A DNA stretch of 64,000 bases from an uncultured Dechloromonas sp. (GCF_945957265.1 NZ_CAMFKO010000006.1:62001-126000); one strand, 5' to 3'; positions 1 through 9,919 are shown, numbered from the stretch's first letter. Program-made: numbers and translations. The notes: generated by a model not told the origin, from the letters alone.

Positions 1-1423
1 GTGGCTCGAGGAAGTAGGGACGGGCGATCGGGTTGGCCGGATCGATCTGCAAGGTCTGGTAGCGCAGCACCTGCATGTTGGTCTGCAGCCACGGCGCGGG
101 CGTATAGCCGAGCGACACCTGGCGCGGCAGCTGGGTCTGCGATGTCTGCAGCAGACGCGAGGTCAGGTCCTGCCAGTAGTAGTCGTCGGAAACGCCGTTC
201 CAGTTAACCGTTGCCGAAAGACCGCGTCCCAGGTTGTGCCGATGGTCGATACGATAGGCGTAGCGATGACGATTCAACATGTCGTCGTTCGGCATGTACT
301 CGAAGCGTGCCTGGCCTTCGTAGAAATGATCGACATAGCGCGCATCGGCCCCGATCTGGACGCCGCGCTTCGACAGGTAGCGCGGCACCAGCGTCAGGTC
401 GTAGTTCGGCGCCAGGTTGAGGTAGTACGGAACCGTCAGGTCCAGGCCGCTGCGCGTCGACGTCGAGAAATGCGGATGCAGGATGCCCGAACGTCGCTGG
501 TTGTTCAGCGGAAAGGACGCCAGCGGCGTATAGAGAATGGGCGCGCCATGGAACCACAGCGTGGCATCCCTGGCCGTTCCCTTGCCCTCGTCGTAATCGA
601 GATGCGTTTCGGCGCTCTTCAGATACCAGTCGGCGCTTCCCGGCTTGCACGTCGAATAGGTATTGGTGAACAGCGACATCTGGTTCTCGCCTTCGAAATC
701 GATCCGTTCGGCGTAACCGTTGGCTTCCGAGGGACGCGGCGGCGGCAGTTGCGTCGGCAGCCCGTAGCTGTTGGCGACGTTGAGCATCATCGGCGCGCCC
801 GAGGTATTCGCGTTGCTGCTCGCCACCGTGACCACCGTCTGCTGCGGGGCATAGTAGCGACTCGGCACGTCGCGCACGATGTGGTAGGTCGCCTGCTCGG
901 CCGAACCGATCCGGTCGGACAGCCGCATGCGCAAATGCGGGCCGCTGATCTCCGCGCCATCCTGCAGCAGGCGAACCGAGCCCGTGGCCTCGACCTCGTC
1001 CTCGAGCGGCCGATAGGTGAGGCGGTCGGCATAGAGCAGGCTGCCCACCTTGCGCAGTTCGACATCGCCCTCGGCTTCCGTGAGCTCGTCGGCCTGCCCC
1101 TCGATCTGGTCGGCGACGATGAACAGCGGATAGCTATCGTCCTGCTTCAACACCGCCGGCGCTTCCGGCACCGGCACCTTGGCTTCCTGCACCTTCTCCG
1201 CCGGCGCCTTCTTTTTCTTGAGGATGTCGAACTTGCGTTCCTTGCGCAGGTTCAGCGGCACGTCGTTGGCCGCCAGCATCAACGGCTGCACAAGTTCTTC
1301 CGGCGCCGAACCCGCCGCCTGCAGCGAGGCGCGCTCGGTCTCGATGGCCGCATGACCGACCTGCGTGCCGGAAAACAGGCAGCAGACAAGAACGGCGAGC
1401 GGGCGACGGGAAAAACCGGGCAT
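1..1423 (-). CDS. lptD: LPS-assembly outer-membrane protein LptD (5' part, truncated by window edge)
   Basis: Outer-membrane beta-barrel that, with LptE, inserts lipopolysaccharide into the outer leaflet. The first 474 codons are in the window. They show a signal peptide, a low-complexity Lys/Pro-rich spacer, a periplasmic OstA/LptA-like domain (about residues 75-190), then the start of the barrel with conserved features such as the cysteine in the stretch around STCKPG and the RRSGILHP segment. The start at 1423 gives a clean signal peptide. The gene diverges from amgK, an arrangement also known in pseudomonads. The C-terminal barrel is outside the window. Identification is firm from the sequence pattern; the family role is established knowledge. 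Confidence 0.93.
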   Translation of the reverse strand, partial: MPGFSRRPLAVLVCCLFSGTQVGHAAIETERASLQAAGSAPEELVQPLMLAANDVPLNLRKERKFDILKKKKAPAEKVQEAKVPVPEAPAVLKQDDSYPLFIVADQIEGQADELTEAEGDVELRKVGSLLYADRLTYRPLEDEVEATGSVRLLQDGAEISGPHLRMRLSDRIGSAEQATYHIVRDVPSRYYAPQQTVVTVASSNANTSGAPMMLNVANSYGLPTQLPPPRPSEANGYAERIDFEGENQMSLFTNTYSTCKPGSADWYLKSAETHLDYDEGKGTARDATLWFHGAPILYTPLASFPLNNQRRSGILHPHFSTSTRSGLDLTVPYYLNLAPNYDLTLVPRYLSKRGVQIGADARYVDHFYEGQARFEYMPNDDMLNRHRYAYRIDHRHNLGRGLSATVNWNGVSDDYYWQDLTSRLLQTSQTQLPRQVSLGYTPAPWLQTNMQVLRYQTLQIDPANPIARPYFLEP

Positions 1424-1511
1424 TCAGGCGATCGAAGAAAAGCGAGGACCGGAACGACCGGAACCCGAGTGTTAAAATCGCGCCATTTTACAACGAACCC
1501 ACACCCGACCG

Positions 1512-2528
1512 ATGTCGCGCGATCAACTTGTTACAGACTGGGTAGCCGAGCGCTTCCCCAACCAGAACGTCCAGATCACCCCGGCCTCGGCCGATGCCAG
1601 CTTCCGCCGCTACTTCCGCCTGACCTGGCCGGACGGCAGCACGCGCATCCTGATGGACGCCCCGCCGGAGAAGGAAGACTGCAAGCCCTTCATCCATGTC
1701 GCCGGACTGCTCGCCAAGGCCGACCTGGCCGCGCCGCGCATCCTCGACAAGGATCTCGACAAGGGTTTCCTGGTGCTCACCGACCTCGGCCGCATCGGCT
1801 ACCTCGACGCCCTGAACGCCGACCTGAGCATGGCCGACCTGCTGATCCGCCCGGTCCTCGACGTGCTGATCCAGTGGCAACTGTCGTCGACCGCCGCCAC
1901 GTTGCCGCCCTACGACGGCACGCTGCTGCGCCGCGAACTCGACCTCTTTCCGGAATGGTTCGTCGGCCGCCACCTCGGCATCGAACTGGCCGACGAAGAC
2001 CGCATCATGCTCGATCGCACCTTCAAGTTCCTGATCAACTCGGCGCTCGGCCAGCCCAAGGTGTTCGTGCACCGCGACTTCATGCCGCGCAACCTGATGG
2101 TCGTCGAAAGCGCCGAGCGCCTGACCCCGGGCATCATCGACTTCCAGGATGCCGTCATGGGGCCGATCACCTACGACGTCGTCTCGCTGTTCCGCGACGC
2201 CTTCATCTCCTGGGACGAAGAGCAGGAAATCGACTGGGTCGTCCGCTACTGGGAAAAGGCCCGCGCCGCCGGCCTGCCGGTGCGCGAGGACTTCGGCGCC
2301 TTCTGGCGCGAATACGAGCTGATGGGCCTGCAGCGCCACCTCAAGGTGCTCGGCATCTTCTGCCGCCTGAAGTACCGCGACGGCAAGGACAAATACAGCG
2401 AAGACCTGCCGCGCTTCATCAACTACGCCCGCAAGACGGCCAGCCGCTACCTCCAGCTCAAGCCGCTGCAGAACCTGCTCGACCGCCTCGAAGGCAACAC
2501 CGAGCAGATCGGCTACCGGTATAAGTAG
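1512..2528 (+). CDS. amgK: N-acetylmuramate/N-acetylglucosamine anomeric kinase AmgK
   Basis: Aminoglycoside-phosphotransferase-fold kinase, 338 residues. It has the catalytic-loop motif HRDFMPRNL (about residues 187-195, catalytic Asp189) and the metal-binding IIDFQD motif (Asp210). AmgK phosphorylates the anomeric carbon of MurNAc/GlcNAc recovered from the wall, which MurU then converts to UDP-MurNAc. The immediately following murU gene and the divergent lptD are the diagnostic context, because the fold alone would only indicate a sugar or antibiotic kinase. Aminoglycoside resistance is therefore an unlikely role. Substrate assignment is inference from the pairing. Confidence 0.85.
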   Translation: MSRDQLVTDWVAERFPNQNVQITPASADASFRRYFRLTWPDGSTRILMDAPPEKEDCKPFIHVAGLLAKADLAAPRILDKDLDKGFLVLTDLGRIGYLDALNADLSMADLLIRPVLDVLIQWQLSSTAATLPPYDGTLLRRELDLFPEWFVGRHLGIELADEDRIMLDRTFKFLINSALGQPKVFVHRDFMPRNLMVVESAERLTPGIIDFQDAVMGPITYDVVSLFRDAFISWDEEQEIDWVVRYWEKARAAGLPVREDFGAFWREYELMGLQRHLKVLGIFCRLKYRDGKDKYSEDLPRFINYARKTASRYLQLKPLQNLLDRLEGNTEQIGYRYK

Positions 2529-2569
2529 TTGTTGGCTACCAGCAAAGGCACTCCATCCTGGATTCCAAG

Positions 2570-3250
2570 ATGAAAGCGATGATCCTCGCCGCCGGCCGCG
2601 GCGAACGCATGCGACCGCTGACCGACCACACGCCCAAGCCGCTGCTGGTCGCCGGCGGCAAGCCGCTGATCGTCTGGCACCTGGAGCGCCTGGCGGCGGC
2701 GGGATTCCGCGACATCGTCATCAACCACGCCCACCTCGGCCAGCAGATCGAAAGCGCGCTGGGCGACGGCTCGCCATGGGGCCTGCGCATCCGCTACTCG
2801 GCGGAACCGCCGGGCGCGCTGGAGACCGCCGGCGGCATCGCCACCGCCCTGCCGCTGCTCGGCGACGCGCCCTTCCTGGTGGTCAACGGCGACGTTTATT
2901 GCGACTGGGATTTCAATCAGGCCCGGCGACTCGCATCGGCGAACGCCCATCTCGTCATGGTCGCCAACCCGGCGCACCATGCCGGCGGCGACTTCAGCCT
3001 GGACGGCCAGCGGGTCATCTACGCCCACGGTGAGCAAACGCTCACCTATGCCGGCATCGGCGTTTTTTCGCCATCCTTCTTCGCCGGCGTCCAAGCCGGC
3101 ACGGTCATGAAACTGCGCCCGCTGCTCGACGCCGCCATCGCGGCCAAGACGCTGACCGGGGAACGCCACGCCGGCCACTGGGTCGACGTGGGAACACCGC
3201 AACGTCTTGCGGAACTGGATGCCGAGCTATCGAAGACAGCCTCCCGATGA
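2570..3250 (+). CDS. murU: N-acetylmuramate alpha-1-phosphate uridylyltransferase MurU
   Basis: Nucleotidyltransferase of 226 residues with the N-terminal signature [13 protein letters not shown] followed by PKPLL, typical of sugar-1-phosphate nucleotidylyltransferases. A VVNGDV motif (about residues 103-108) supplies the metal-binding aspartate. It should convert MurNAc-1-phosphate from AmgK to UDP-MurNAc, bypassing de novo synthesis and the fosfomycin-sensitive MurA step (known for the Pseudomonas pathway). It lies 41 bases after amgK, and its stop overlaps the next start in an ATGA. Glucose-1-phosphate uridylyl- or thymidylyltransferase activity would be the alternative without the amgK partner. 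Confidence 0.85.
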   Translation: MKAMILAAGRGERMRPLTDHTPKPLLVAGGKPLIVWHLERLAAAGFRDIVINHAHLGQQIESALGDGSPWGLRIRYSAEPPGALETAGGIATALPLLGDAPFLVVNGDVYCDWDFNQARRLASANAHLVMVANPAHHAGGDFSLDGQRVIYAHGEQTLTYAGIGVFSPSFFAGVQAGTVMKLRPLLDAAIAAKTLTGERHAGHWVDVGTPQRLAELDAELSKTASR

Positions 3251-3771
3251 CCGCCGCCGCCCAGCCACGTGTCCTGATCATCGCCGGCCCCAACGGAGCC
3301 GGGAAAACCACCTTTGCCCGCGAATTCCTGCCGAACGAGGCCGGTTGCCCGGCCTTCATCAACGCCGACCTGATTGCCGCGGGGCTCGCCCCCTTCGCCC
3401 CCGAATCGGCAGCTATTGCAGCGGCCCGCCTGATGCTGCAGGAACTGAACCGCCACTTTGCTTCTCGAACCAGCTTTGCGTTTGAAACCACGCTGTCCGG
3501 GCGAGGTTATTTGCGGCTGATCGACCAATGGCAAGCCGCCGGCTATCGCGTCAAGCTGATTTTCCTGCAACTCGACAGCCCCGAGGAGGCCATTGCCCGC
3601 GTAGCCCAGCGAGTGCGACAAGGCGGGCACGATATTCCCGAAAACGTCATTCGGCGCCGCTACTCCGCAGGCTTGGAGAATTTCCGCCAATACTACGCCC
3701 CGCGTGTAGACGCCTGGATGCTTTACGATAACAGCGGCTTGACGCCGACCCTGCAGGACTGGAGTGAATGA
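3247..3771 (+). CDS. Zeta-toxin-like P-loop ATPase/kinase (COG4185 type)
   Basis: A 174-residue P-loop protein. The Walker A motif GPNGAGKTT lies at about residues 14-22. It is followed by INADLIA, the FETTLSG segment, and a C-terminal stretch around [18 protein letters not shown], all characteristic of the zeta-toxin-like predicted ATPase family. True zeta toxins phosphorylate UDP-N-acetylglucosamine and block wall synthesis; whether this shorter chromosomal relative does so is unknown. It overlaps murU by ATGA at its start and the next small gene by ATGA at its end, so its translation is probably coupled to both. A toxin role is inference; a nucleotide or sugar kinase function is equally possible. 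Confidence 0.75.
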   Translation: MTAAAQPRVLIIAGPNGAGKTTFAREFLPNEAGCPAFINADLIAAGLAPFAPESAAIAAARLMLQELNRHFASRTSFAFETTLSGRGYLRLIDQWQAAGYRVKLIFLQLDSPEEAIARVAQRVRQGGHDIPENVIRRRYSAGLENFRQYYAPRVDAWMLYDNSGLTPTLQDWSE

Positions 3772-3992
3772 AGATGAACACTCGCCCGATTGAAACCGCA
3801 CAAGACCCGGATTTGCGTTTATCCGTTCACGCTATCGAGCGGGCCGCCCGTCGCGCCAGGGAAATTGCCCGACAAACCGCTACCGCATTGGTTATCAGCC
3901 ATAACGGGGTGATCGAGTTGCTGCAACCGGAGCAACTCGTTCAGACGCCACCCTCGGCTCAAGAGCAAACAGCACCTTACGCAGCCAAATGA
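3768..3992 (+). CDS. Small partner of the zeta-like protein, possible antitoxin
   Basis: A 74-residue protein with an Arg/Ala-rich helical middle (about residues 20-45), a short beta-like segment ending in SHNGVIELL, and a Pro/Gln-rich tail. It is not a member of any family I can name. It starts inside the stop of the zeta-like gene (ATGA) and its own stop overlaps the pepP start (ATGA). Small proteins of this shape often follow chromosomal zeta-type ATPases, so an antitoxin or accessory role is plausible, but only position supports it. The epsilon antitoxin sequence is not recognisable. Confidence 0.6.
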   Translation: MKMNTRPIETAQDPDLRLSVHAIERAARRAREIARQTATALVISHNGVIELLQPEQLVQTPPSAQEQTAPYAAK

Positions 3993-5287
3993 CCCACGCC
4001 CACTTTCTCGCCCGCCGCAAGCGCCTGCTGAAGACAATCGGCGACGGCGTCGCCATCGTGCCGACCGCGCCGGAAGTCATCCGCAATCGCGACGCGCACC
4101 ATCTCTACCGCTTCGACAGCTACTTCTGGTACCTGACCGGCTTTCCCGAGCCGGAAGCCGTCGTCGTGCTGATCGGCGGCAAGAAGCCGAAATCCATCCT
4201 CTTCTGCCGCGAAAAGCACGAAGAACGCGAAATCTGGGACGGCTACCGCTACGGCCCCAAGGCCGCGAAAGCCGCCTTCGGCTTCGACGCCGCCTACCCG
4301 ATCGAGCAATTCGACAAGAAACTGGCCGAATTCCTCGTCGACCGCGACACGCTGTGGCACGCCATCGGCCACGATGCCGCCTGGGATGCCCGCATCGCCA
4401 AGGCGCTCAACGAAGTGCGCGCCCAGACCCGGGCCGGCAAGCGTGCGCCGCGCGCCATCCACGACCTGCGCGCCGAACTCGACGCCATGCGCCTGGTCAA
4501 GGACGCCGCCGAGGCCGACATCCAGCAGCGTTCGGCCGACATCGCCAGCGCCGGCCACGCCCGCGCCATGCGCGCCTGCCGCCCCGGCATGGCCGAATAC
4601 GAGCTGGAAGCCGAACTGACCTACGAATTCCGCAGGCGCGGCGCCGATGCCCACGCCTACACGCCCATCGTCGCCGGCGGCGCCAATGCCTGCGTGCTGC
4701 ACTACGTCGAGAACAACAAGCTGCTCAACGACAACACCCTGGTGCTGATCGACGCCGGCTGCGAAGTCGAGGGCTACGCCGCCGACATCACCCGGACTTT
4801 CCCGGTCAACGGCCGCTTCAACGCCGCCCAGAAGGATGTCTACGAAATCGTCCTCGCCGCGCAGGACGCCGCCTTCGCCGCCACCGCCCCCGGCCGCCAC
4901 TTCATGGAAGCCCACGACGCCGCCGTGCGCGTGCTGACGCAAGGCCTGGTCGACCTCAAGCTGCTCCAGGGCGATATCGACAACCTGATCGAAAAAGGCG
5001 ACTACCGCCGCTTTTACATGCACCGCACCGGCCACTGGCTCGGCCTCGACGTGCACGACGCCGGCGAATACAAGGTCGGCGACCAATGGACGACCTTGCA
5101 GCCGGGCATGACCGTCACCGTCGAACCCGGCCTCTACATCCGCCCGGCCGACGACATCCCGCCGGCGCTGGCCGGCATCGGCATCCGCATCGAGGACGAT
5201 GTGCGCGTCACCGACAGCGGCTGCGACATCTACACCTCGGCACCGAAGACGGTCGCCGAGATCGAGGAGGTGATGCGCCGTGACTGA
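3989..5287 (+). CDS. pepP: Xaa-Pro aminopeptidase PepP
   Basis: Cytoplasmic metallopeptidase of 432 residues that removes N-terminal residues preceding proline. It has the N-terminal AMP_N domain followed by the pita-bread catalytic domain. The five metal ligands are visible: the two aspartates in LIDAGCEVEGYAADITR, the histidine in HRTGHWLGLDVHD, and the glutamates in TVEPGLY and GIRIEDD. The length is normal for the family. Its start overlaps the preceding small gene and its end overlaps ubiH by 8 bases. The pepP-ubiH neighbourhood is conserved widely in proteobacteria, which supports both calls. Confidence 0.93.
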   Translation: MTHAHFLARRKRLLKTIGDGVAIVPTAPEVIRNRDAHHLYRFDSYFWYLTGFPEPEAVVVLIGGKKPKSILFCREKHEEREIWDGYRYGPKAAKAAFGFDAAYPIEQFDKKLAEFLVDRDTLWHAIGHDAAWDARIAKALNEVRAQTRAGKRAPRAIHDLRAELDAMRLVKDAAEADIQQRSADIASAGHARAMRACRPGMAEYELEAELTYEFRRRGADAHAYTPIVAGGANACVLHYVENNKLLNDNTLVLIDAGCEVEGYAADITRTFPVNGRFNAAQKDVYEIVLAAQDAAFAATAPGRHFMEAHDAAVRVLTQGLVDLKLLQGDIDNLIEKGDYRRFYMHRTGHWLGLDVHDAGEYKVGDQWTTLQPGMTVTVEPGLYIRPADDIPPALAGIGIRIEDDVRVTDSGCDIYTSAPKTVAEIEEVMRRD

Positions 5288-6422
5288 AGCCGTGGAAACC
5301 GTCGACATCCTGATCGTCGGCGCCGGCCCGGTCGGCATGACGCTGCACCTGGCCCTCGCCGCCGGCGGGCAGCCATCGCTGCTCATCGACCGCCGCCCCC
5401 CGGCCGACCTGCAGACCGACCCGCGCGCCCTCGCCCTGTCGCACGGCGCCCGCGAACTGCTCGAACAGATCGCCAGCTGGCCGGCCCGCGCCGCCACGCC
5501 GATCGAAACCATCCACGTCTCGCAAAAGGGCGGTTTCGGCCGCACGCTGATCGACCGCGACGATTACGCCTTGCCGGCACTCGGCTACGTCGTTCGCTAC
5601 CGCGACCTCGCCGCCGCGCTGGCCGCCAACCTCGCCACCGGCAGCCTGCTGGCCGAGACGGAAATCCTCGGCATCGACGCCGACGATGACGGCGCCACCG
5701 TGTCCCTGCGCCAGGCCGGCCGGCAGCGGACCATCCGCTGCCGACTGCTGGTCCATGCCGAGGGCACGCCCGGCGACGATCCGGCCGTGTCGGTCAGCGA
5801 CTACGACCAGCATGCGGTGATCTGCGAAGTGACGCCGACGCCTAGCCACGGCCGGCGCGCCTGGGAACGCTTCACACCCGACGGCCCGCTGGCCCTGCTG
5901 CCGCTCGGCGAGGAATACGCCATCGTATTCACGCTGCCGCCGGCCAAGGCCGATGCCGTGATGGCGATGGACGACGCCGCCTTCAGCGCCGCCCTGCAGG
6001 CCCAGTTCGGCAGCCGCATGCGCTTCGCCAGGCCCGGCCCGCGCAGCCGCTTCCCGCTCGCCCTGCGCCTGCGCGACACCCTGGTCAAGGGCCGCGAGGT
6101 ATGGATCGGCAATACCGCCCAGACCTTGCACCCGGTCTCCGGCCAGGGCTTCAACCTCGGCCTGCGCGACGCCTGGCAGCTGTGCGAGACTCTGCTCAGG
6201 AGCGGCATCGACGCTGCCAGCCTGGGGGACTACGCGGCCAGCCGCCGCCTTGATCGCCGGGGCGGCGCCCTGTTCACCGACCGGATCGTCAGGGCCTTCT
6301 CCAACGACTGCGCCCCGCTGCAAGTGGCGCGCGGCCTGGGCCTGCTCGCCCTCGACGTCTTCCCGCCGGCCCGCCACTTCGTTGCCAAGCGCATGATCTG
6401 GGGCGCCCGCGCCTGGCCTTGA
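5280..6422 (+). CDS. ubiH: UbiH-family FAD-dependent ubiquinone-biosynthesis hydroxylase
   Basis: Flavoprotein monooxygenase of 380 residues. The N-terminal dinucleotide-binding motif VGAGPVGM lies at about residues 13-20, and the C-terminal FAD/ribityl motif HPVSGQGFNLGLRD lies near residue 285. UbiH-type enzymes hydroxylate the aromatic ring of ubiquinone precursors, using O2. It uses a GTG start at 5280, overlapping the end of pepP. The exact ring position (UbiH, UbiI, UbiF or Coq7-type specificity) cannot be read from the sequence. Placement after pepP, as in enterobacteria, favours UbiH. Confidence 0.85.
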   Translation: MTEAVETVDILIVGAGPVGMTLHLALAAGGQPSLLIDRRPPADLQTDPRALALSHGARELLEQIASWPARAATPIETIHVSQKGGFGRTLIDRDDYALPALGYVVRYRDLAAALAANLATGSLLAETEILGIDADDDGATVSLRQAGRQRTIRCRLLVHAEGTPGDDPAVSVSDYDQHAVICEVTPTPSHGRRAWERFTPDGPLALLPLGEEYAIVFTLPPAKADAVMAMDDAAFSAALQAQFGSRMRFARPGPRSRFPLALRLRDTLVKGREVWIGNTAQTLHPVSGQGFNLGLRDAWQLCETLLRSGIDAASLGDYAASRRLDRRGGALFTDRIVRAFSNDCAPLQVARGLGLLALDVFPPARHFVAKRMIWGARAWP

Positions 6423-6487
6423 TCTGCGCCAAGGGCAAGGGCGCGGCAGCCGGTTAATGTCGTGCCCCCGGCCCTTCGATCCGACCC

Positions 6488-7363
6488 ATGAACAAAAGCA
6501 CCGCCTGGTTCCTCGCCTGTCGCCCCAAGACGCTCTCGGTCTCGCTGTCGCCCGTGCTGGTCGGCACGGCCGTCGCCTGGCATGACGTCCACGCCCTGCT
6601 CTGGCTGCCGCTGCTGGCCGCCGCGCTCGGCGCCGCCTTCATCCAGATCGGCACCAACCTGTTCAACGACGTCGGCGACTTCCTGCGCGGCACCGACACG
6701 CCCGGGCGCCTCGGTCCCCGACGCGCCACCGCCGAGGGCTGGCTGTCGCCGGGCACGGTCAAGGCCGGGGCCTGGCTCAGCTTCGCGCTGGCTTTCCTGT
6801 GCGGCATCTATCTCGTCCGCCACGGCGGCTGGCCCATCGTCGCCATCGGCCTCGCCTCGCTGGCCGCCGGCTGGGCCTACACCGGCGGCCCCAAGCCCAT
6901 CGCCTACGGGCCGCTCGGCGAGGTTTTCGTGTTTGCCTTCTTCGGCCTGGTCGCCGTCGGCGGCAGCTACTACCTGCAGACGCTGACCCTTACGCCCACG
7001 GCCCTCGTCGTCGCGGCACTGGTCGGCATCCACGCCGCCGCCGTCATCACCGTCAACAACTACCGCGACCACGACGGCGACCAGGCCCACGGCAAGAACA
7101 CGCTGGCCGTTCGTCTCGGCCGCCCGGCCACCCGGCATGTCTATGCGCTGGAGATGCTCGCTCCCTACGCCCTGCTGCCGGCGCTCGGCGACCTCGGCTG
7201 GCCGGCCGCCCTGCCGCTGCTGTCGCTCCCGCTCGCTCTGCGCCTGATCGCCCGCTTTTATCGCCAGCCGCCCGGCCCGGCGTTCAACCTGATTCTCGCC
7301 GCCACCGCCGGCCTGCAGCTGGTCTTTGCCTGCCTGCTCGGCCTCGCTTTCGCGTTGGTGTAA
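6488..7363 (+). CDS. menA: UbiA-superfamily prenyltransferase, MenA-like (DHNA polyprenyltransferase)
   Basis: Integral membrane protein of 291 residues with about eight or nine hydrophobic segments. It has the two Asp-rich prenyl-diphosphate motifs: NLFNDVGDF (about residues 57-65) and NNYRDHDGD (near residue 190). The N-terminal ACRPKTLSVSLSPVLVGTA pattern is the one seen in MenA enzymes rather than UbiA. MenA attaches the prenyl tail to 1,4-dihydroxy-2-naphthoate in menaquinone synthesis. This is unexpected next to ubiquinone genes in a betaproteobacterium, so a different aromatic acceptor is possible. No other men or mqn gene is in the window. Confidence 0.7.
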   Translation: MNKSTAWFLACRPKTLSVSLSPVLVGTAVAWHDVHALLWLPLLAAALGAAFIQIGTNLFNDVGDFLRGTDTPGRLGPRRATAEGWLSPGTVKAGAWLSFALAFLCGIYLVRHGGWPIVAIGLASLAAGWAYTGGPKPIAYGPLGEVFVFAFFGLVAVGGSYYLQTLTLTPTALVVAALVGIHAAAVITVNNYRDHDGDQAHGKNTLAVRLGRPATRHVYALEMLAPYALLPALGDLGWPAALPLLSLPLALRLIARFYRQPPGPAFNLILAATAGLQLVFACLLGLAFALV

Positions 7364-7425
7364 ACCACAATCGCGCCGGGCCTCACATTGCGATAGAGTG
7401 CCTTGCTTTTTTCCGGGAGCAGCGC

Positions 7426-8715
7426 ATGCTCGAACGGTTTTTCCAGCTGCAGGCCCACGGCACCACGGTCCGCACCGAAGTCCTCGCCGGCCTGACCACC
7501 TTCCTGACGATGGCCTACATCGTCTTCGTCAATCCGGACATCCTTTCCGCCGCCGGCATGCCGCGCGATGCGGTATTCGTCGCCACCTGCCTGGCCGCCG
7601 CCATCGGCACGGCGATCATGGGCCTCTACGCCAACTACCCGGTGGCCCTCGCCCCGGCCATGGGCCTCAATGCCTACTTCGCCTTCACCGTCGTCCAGGG
7701 CATGGGCTACACCTGGCAGACCGCCCTGGGCGCCGTCCTGATTTCCGGCGGACTGTTCATCCTGCTCAGCCTGTTCAAGGTGCGCGAATGGATCGTCAAC
7801 GCCATTCCGACCTCGCTCAAGTATTCGATTTCCGCCGGCATCGGCCTCTTTCTCGCCATCATCGGCCTCAAGAACGCCGGCCTGATCACCGCCCATCCGG
7901 CGACGCTGCTCACCCTCGGCGACATCCACCAACCCGGCCCGCTGCTCGCCGCCGCCGGCTTCATGCTGATCGTCGCGCTGGAATACCGCAAGGTGCCGGG
8001 CGCCATCATCATCGCCATCCTCGCCGTGACCGGCGCCTCGGTCGGCCTCGGCCTCACCGAGTTCAAGGGCATCGTCGCCGCCCCGCCGTCGCTGGCCCCG
8101 ACCTTCATGCAGCTCGACCTTGCCGGCGCCCTGAATGCCGGCCTGCTCGCCGTCGTCCTCACCTTCTTCATGGTCGAGCTGTTCGATGCCTCCGGCACCC
8201 TGGTCGGCGTCTGCCACCGCGCCGGCCTGCTCGACAAGGACGGCAAGCTGCCTCGCCTGCGCAAGGCCCTGCTCGCCGATTCTGTCGCCATCAGCGCCGG
8301 CGCCCTGCTCGGCACCTCGTCGACCACCGCCTACATCGAATCGGCGGCCGGCACCGCCGCCGGCGGGCGCACCGGCCTGACCGCCGTGGTCGTCGCCCTG
8401 CTCTTCCTGTGCTGCATCGTCTTCGCGCCGCTCGCCGGCACCGTGCCGGCCTACGCCACGGCGCCGGCCTTGTGCTACGTCGCCATCCTGATGTCGCGCG
8501 GCCTCGCCGAAATCCACTGGGACGACCTGACCGAGGCGACTCCCGCCGTCGTCACCGCGATCACCATCCCGTTCACCTTCTCGATCGCCCACGGCATTTC
8601 CTTCGGCTTCATTTCCTATGTCGCGATCAAGGCGCTGTCCGGCCGCGCCCGCGATGTCTCGCCGACGGTGGCCGTCATCGCCGCCGCCTTCGTCGCCAAA
8701 TTCGCCCTGCTCTGA
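7426..8715 (+). CDS. NCS2-family purine permease (AzgA/GhxP type)
   Basis: A 429-residue inner-membrane transporter with many hydrophobic helices. The N-terminal block [16 protein letters not shown] and the following [13 protein letters not shown] are hallmarks of the AzgA/PbuG/GhxP branch of nucleobase:cation symporters. The ATG at 7426, preceded by a cgggag ribosome-binding site, gives the family's usual start. The two following genes are purine phosphoribosyltransferases, so uptake of adenine, hypoxanthine or guanine feeding salvage is the likely job. The precise base transported cannot be decided from sequence. Confidence 0.87.
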   Translation: MLERFFQLQAHGTTVRTEVLAGLTTFLTMAYIVFVNPDILSAAGMPRDAVFVATCLAAAIGTAIMGLYANYPVALAPAMGLNAYFAFTVVQGMGYTWQTALGAVLISGGLFILLSLFKVREWIVNAIPTSLKYSISAGIGLFLAIIGLKNAGLITAHPATLLTLGDIHQPGPLLAAAGFMLIVALEYRKVPGAIIIAILAVTGASVGLGLTEFKGIVAAPPSLAPTFMQLDLAGALNAGLLAVVLTFFMVELFDASGTLVGVCHRAGLLDKDGKLPRLRKALLADSVAISAGALLGTSSTTAYIESAAGTAAGGRTGLTAVVVALLFLCCIVFAPLAGTVPAYATAPALCYVAILMSRGLAEIHWDDLTEATPAVVTAITIPFTFSIAHGISFGFISYVAIKALSGRARDVSPTVAVIAAAFVAKFALL

Positions 8716-8722
8716 GCTCGCC

Positions 8723-9277
8723 ATGAACCACGCCCCCCTGCCCGACACCGGCTACCTGAAAGCCCGCATCCGCACCGTTCCGGACTGGCCCGAGCCGGGC
8801 GTGCAGTTCCGCGACATCACGCCGCTGCTGCAGGACCCGCGCGCCTTCCGCGTGCTCGTCGACGCTTTCGTGCTGCGCTACATGGAAGACCGGATCGACG
8901 TCGTCGCCGGCATCGATGCGCGCGGCTTCATCCTCGGCGCCGTCGTCGCCCACCAGCTGAACAAGGGCTTCGTGCCGGTGCGCAAGAAGGGCAAGCTGCC
9001 GTTCTCGACGGTGAGCGAGGAATACGAACTGGAATACGGCAACGCCACCGTCGAAATCCACACCGACGCGATCAAGGCCGGCGACCGCGTGCTGCTCATC
9101 GACGACCTGATCGCCACCGGCGGCACCATGATGGCCGGCGCCCGGCTGATCCAGCGCCTGGGCGGCACCATTGTCGAAGCCGCCGCCATCGTCGACCTGC
9201 CCGAACTCGGCGGCTCCCGGCTGCTCAAGGCCGCCGGCCTGCCCATCTTTACCGTTTGCGAATTTGAAGGACACTGA
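8723..9277 (+). CDS. apt: Adenine phosphoribosyltransferase
   Basis: A 184-residue type I phosphoribosyltransferase. The N-terminal [18 protein letters not shown] block is characteristic of Apt, and the PRPP-binding loop [13 protein letters not shown] lies near residues 119-131. It converts adenine and PRPP to AMP. It starts 7 bases after the purine permease and is followed by hpt with a one-base gap, so uptake and salvage form one operon. The start at 8723 gives normal family length. Confidence 0.95.
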   Translation: MNHAPLPDTGYLKARIRTVPDWPEPGVQFRDITPLLQDPRAFRVLVDAFVLRYMEDRIDVVAGIDARGFILGAVVAHQLNKGFVPVRKKGKLPFSTVSEEYELEYGNATVEIHTDAIKAGDRVLLIDDLIATGGTMMAGARLIQRLGGTIVEAAAIVDLPELGGSRLLKAAGLPIFTVCEFEGH

Positions 9278-9278
9278 C

Positions 9279-9839
9279 ATGACCGTCGACATCAACGAAA
9301 TCAAGCGCGCGATGGCCGAGGCCGACTGCCTGGCCACGCCGCAACAGGTCGATGCCGCGCTCGACCGCATGGCCGCAGCCATCACCGCCGAGCTCGCCGA
9401 CAGCGCACCGCTGGTCTATTCGGTCATGAACGGGGGCCTGGTCGTCGCCGGCCAGCTGCTCGCCCGCCTGAACTTCCCGCTGGAAGTGAGCTACCTGCAC
9501 GCCAGCCGCTATGGCATGCAGCTGCAGGGCAACAGCCTGCTCGACTGGCGGGTCCGCCCGGCGCAGGAGCTGAAGGGGCGCACCGTCCTGGTCATCGACG
9601 ACATCCTCGATGAAGGCCACACCCTGAAAGCCATCTGCCAGCACCTGGGCGAGGAAGGCGCGGCCCGCGTGCTGACCGCCGTGCTGGTGCACAAGGACCA
9701 TGACCGCAAGGCCGAGCCGGGCATGCGCGCCGACTTCACCGGCCTCGATATTGCCGATCGTTTCCTGTTCGGCTGCGGCATGGACTACAAGGGCTACTGG
9801 CGCAATGCGCCGGGCATCTACGCGCTCAAAGGTCATTAA
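9279..9839 (+). CDS. hpt: Hypoxanthine-guanine phosphoribosyltransferase
   Basis: A 186-residue phosphoribosyltransferase with the PRPP loop VLVIDDILDEGHTL (about residues 103-116) and the VMNGG segment near residue 50 typical of hypoxanthine-guanine enzymes. It converts hypoxanthine or guanine to IMP or GMP. The ATG at 9279 follows apt after one base and is preceded by a gaagga ribosome-binding site. Together with the permease and apt it completes a purine-salvage unit. Substrate preference between hypoxanthine and guanine is not readable. Confidence 0.9.
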   Translation: MTVDINEIKRAMAEADCLATPQQVDAALDRMAAAITAELADSAPLVYSVMNGGLVVAGQLLARLNFPLEVSYLHASRYGMQLQGNSLLDWRVRPAQELKGRTVLVIDDILDEGHTLKAICQHLGEEGAARVLTAVLVHKDHDRKAEPGMRADFTGLDIADRFLFGCGMDYKGYWRNAPGIYALKGH

Positions 9840-9913
9840 AAATCAATCGTCAAGCCGGGGCGCCGGGATGCAAATCGATGCCCCTCTGACTATTTTTTAG
9901 GCGGCAATTGCGC

Positions 9914-9919
9914 TACAAT
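9914..9919 (+). promoter_or_regulatory. Possible -10 box for dusB-fis
   Basis: TACAAT lies 42 bases upstream of the dusB ATG in the only intergenic stretch before this unit. No good -35 hexamer is visible at 17 bases, so this is a tentative call. A fis-type stringent or growth-rate-controlled promoter would be expected here by analogy. Confidence 0.3.

Noticed and set aside
236..2524. A very long plus-strand open frame across lptD and amgK
   Set aside because: It is composed of Arg/Ala/Pro-rich low-complexity translation typical of antisense or out-of-phase reading in GC-rich DNA; the real frames are lptD (minus) and amgK (another plus frame) with clear motifs.
1512..2528. Aminoglycoside resistance gene
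   Set aside because: The phosphotransferase fold is shared, but the direct partnership with murU and the lptD neighbour identify the cell-wall sugar kinase AmgK.
9851..9897. Terminator after hpt
   Set aside because: Only a five-bp GGGGC/GCCCC stem with an 18-base loop precedes the TATTTTTT run; too weak to call.
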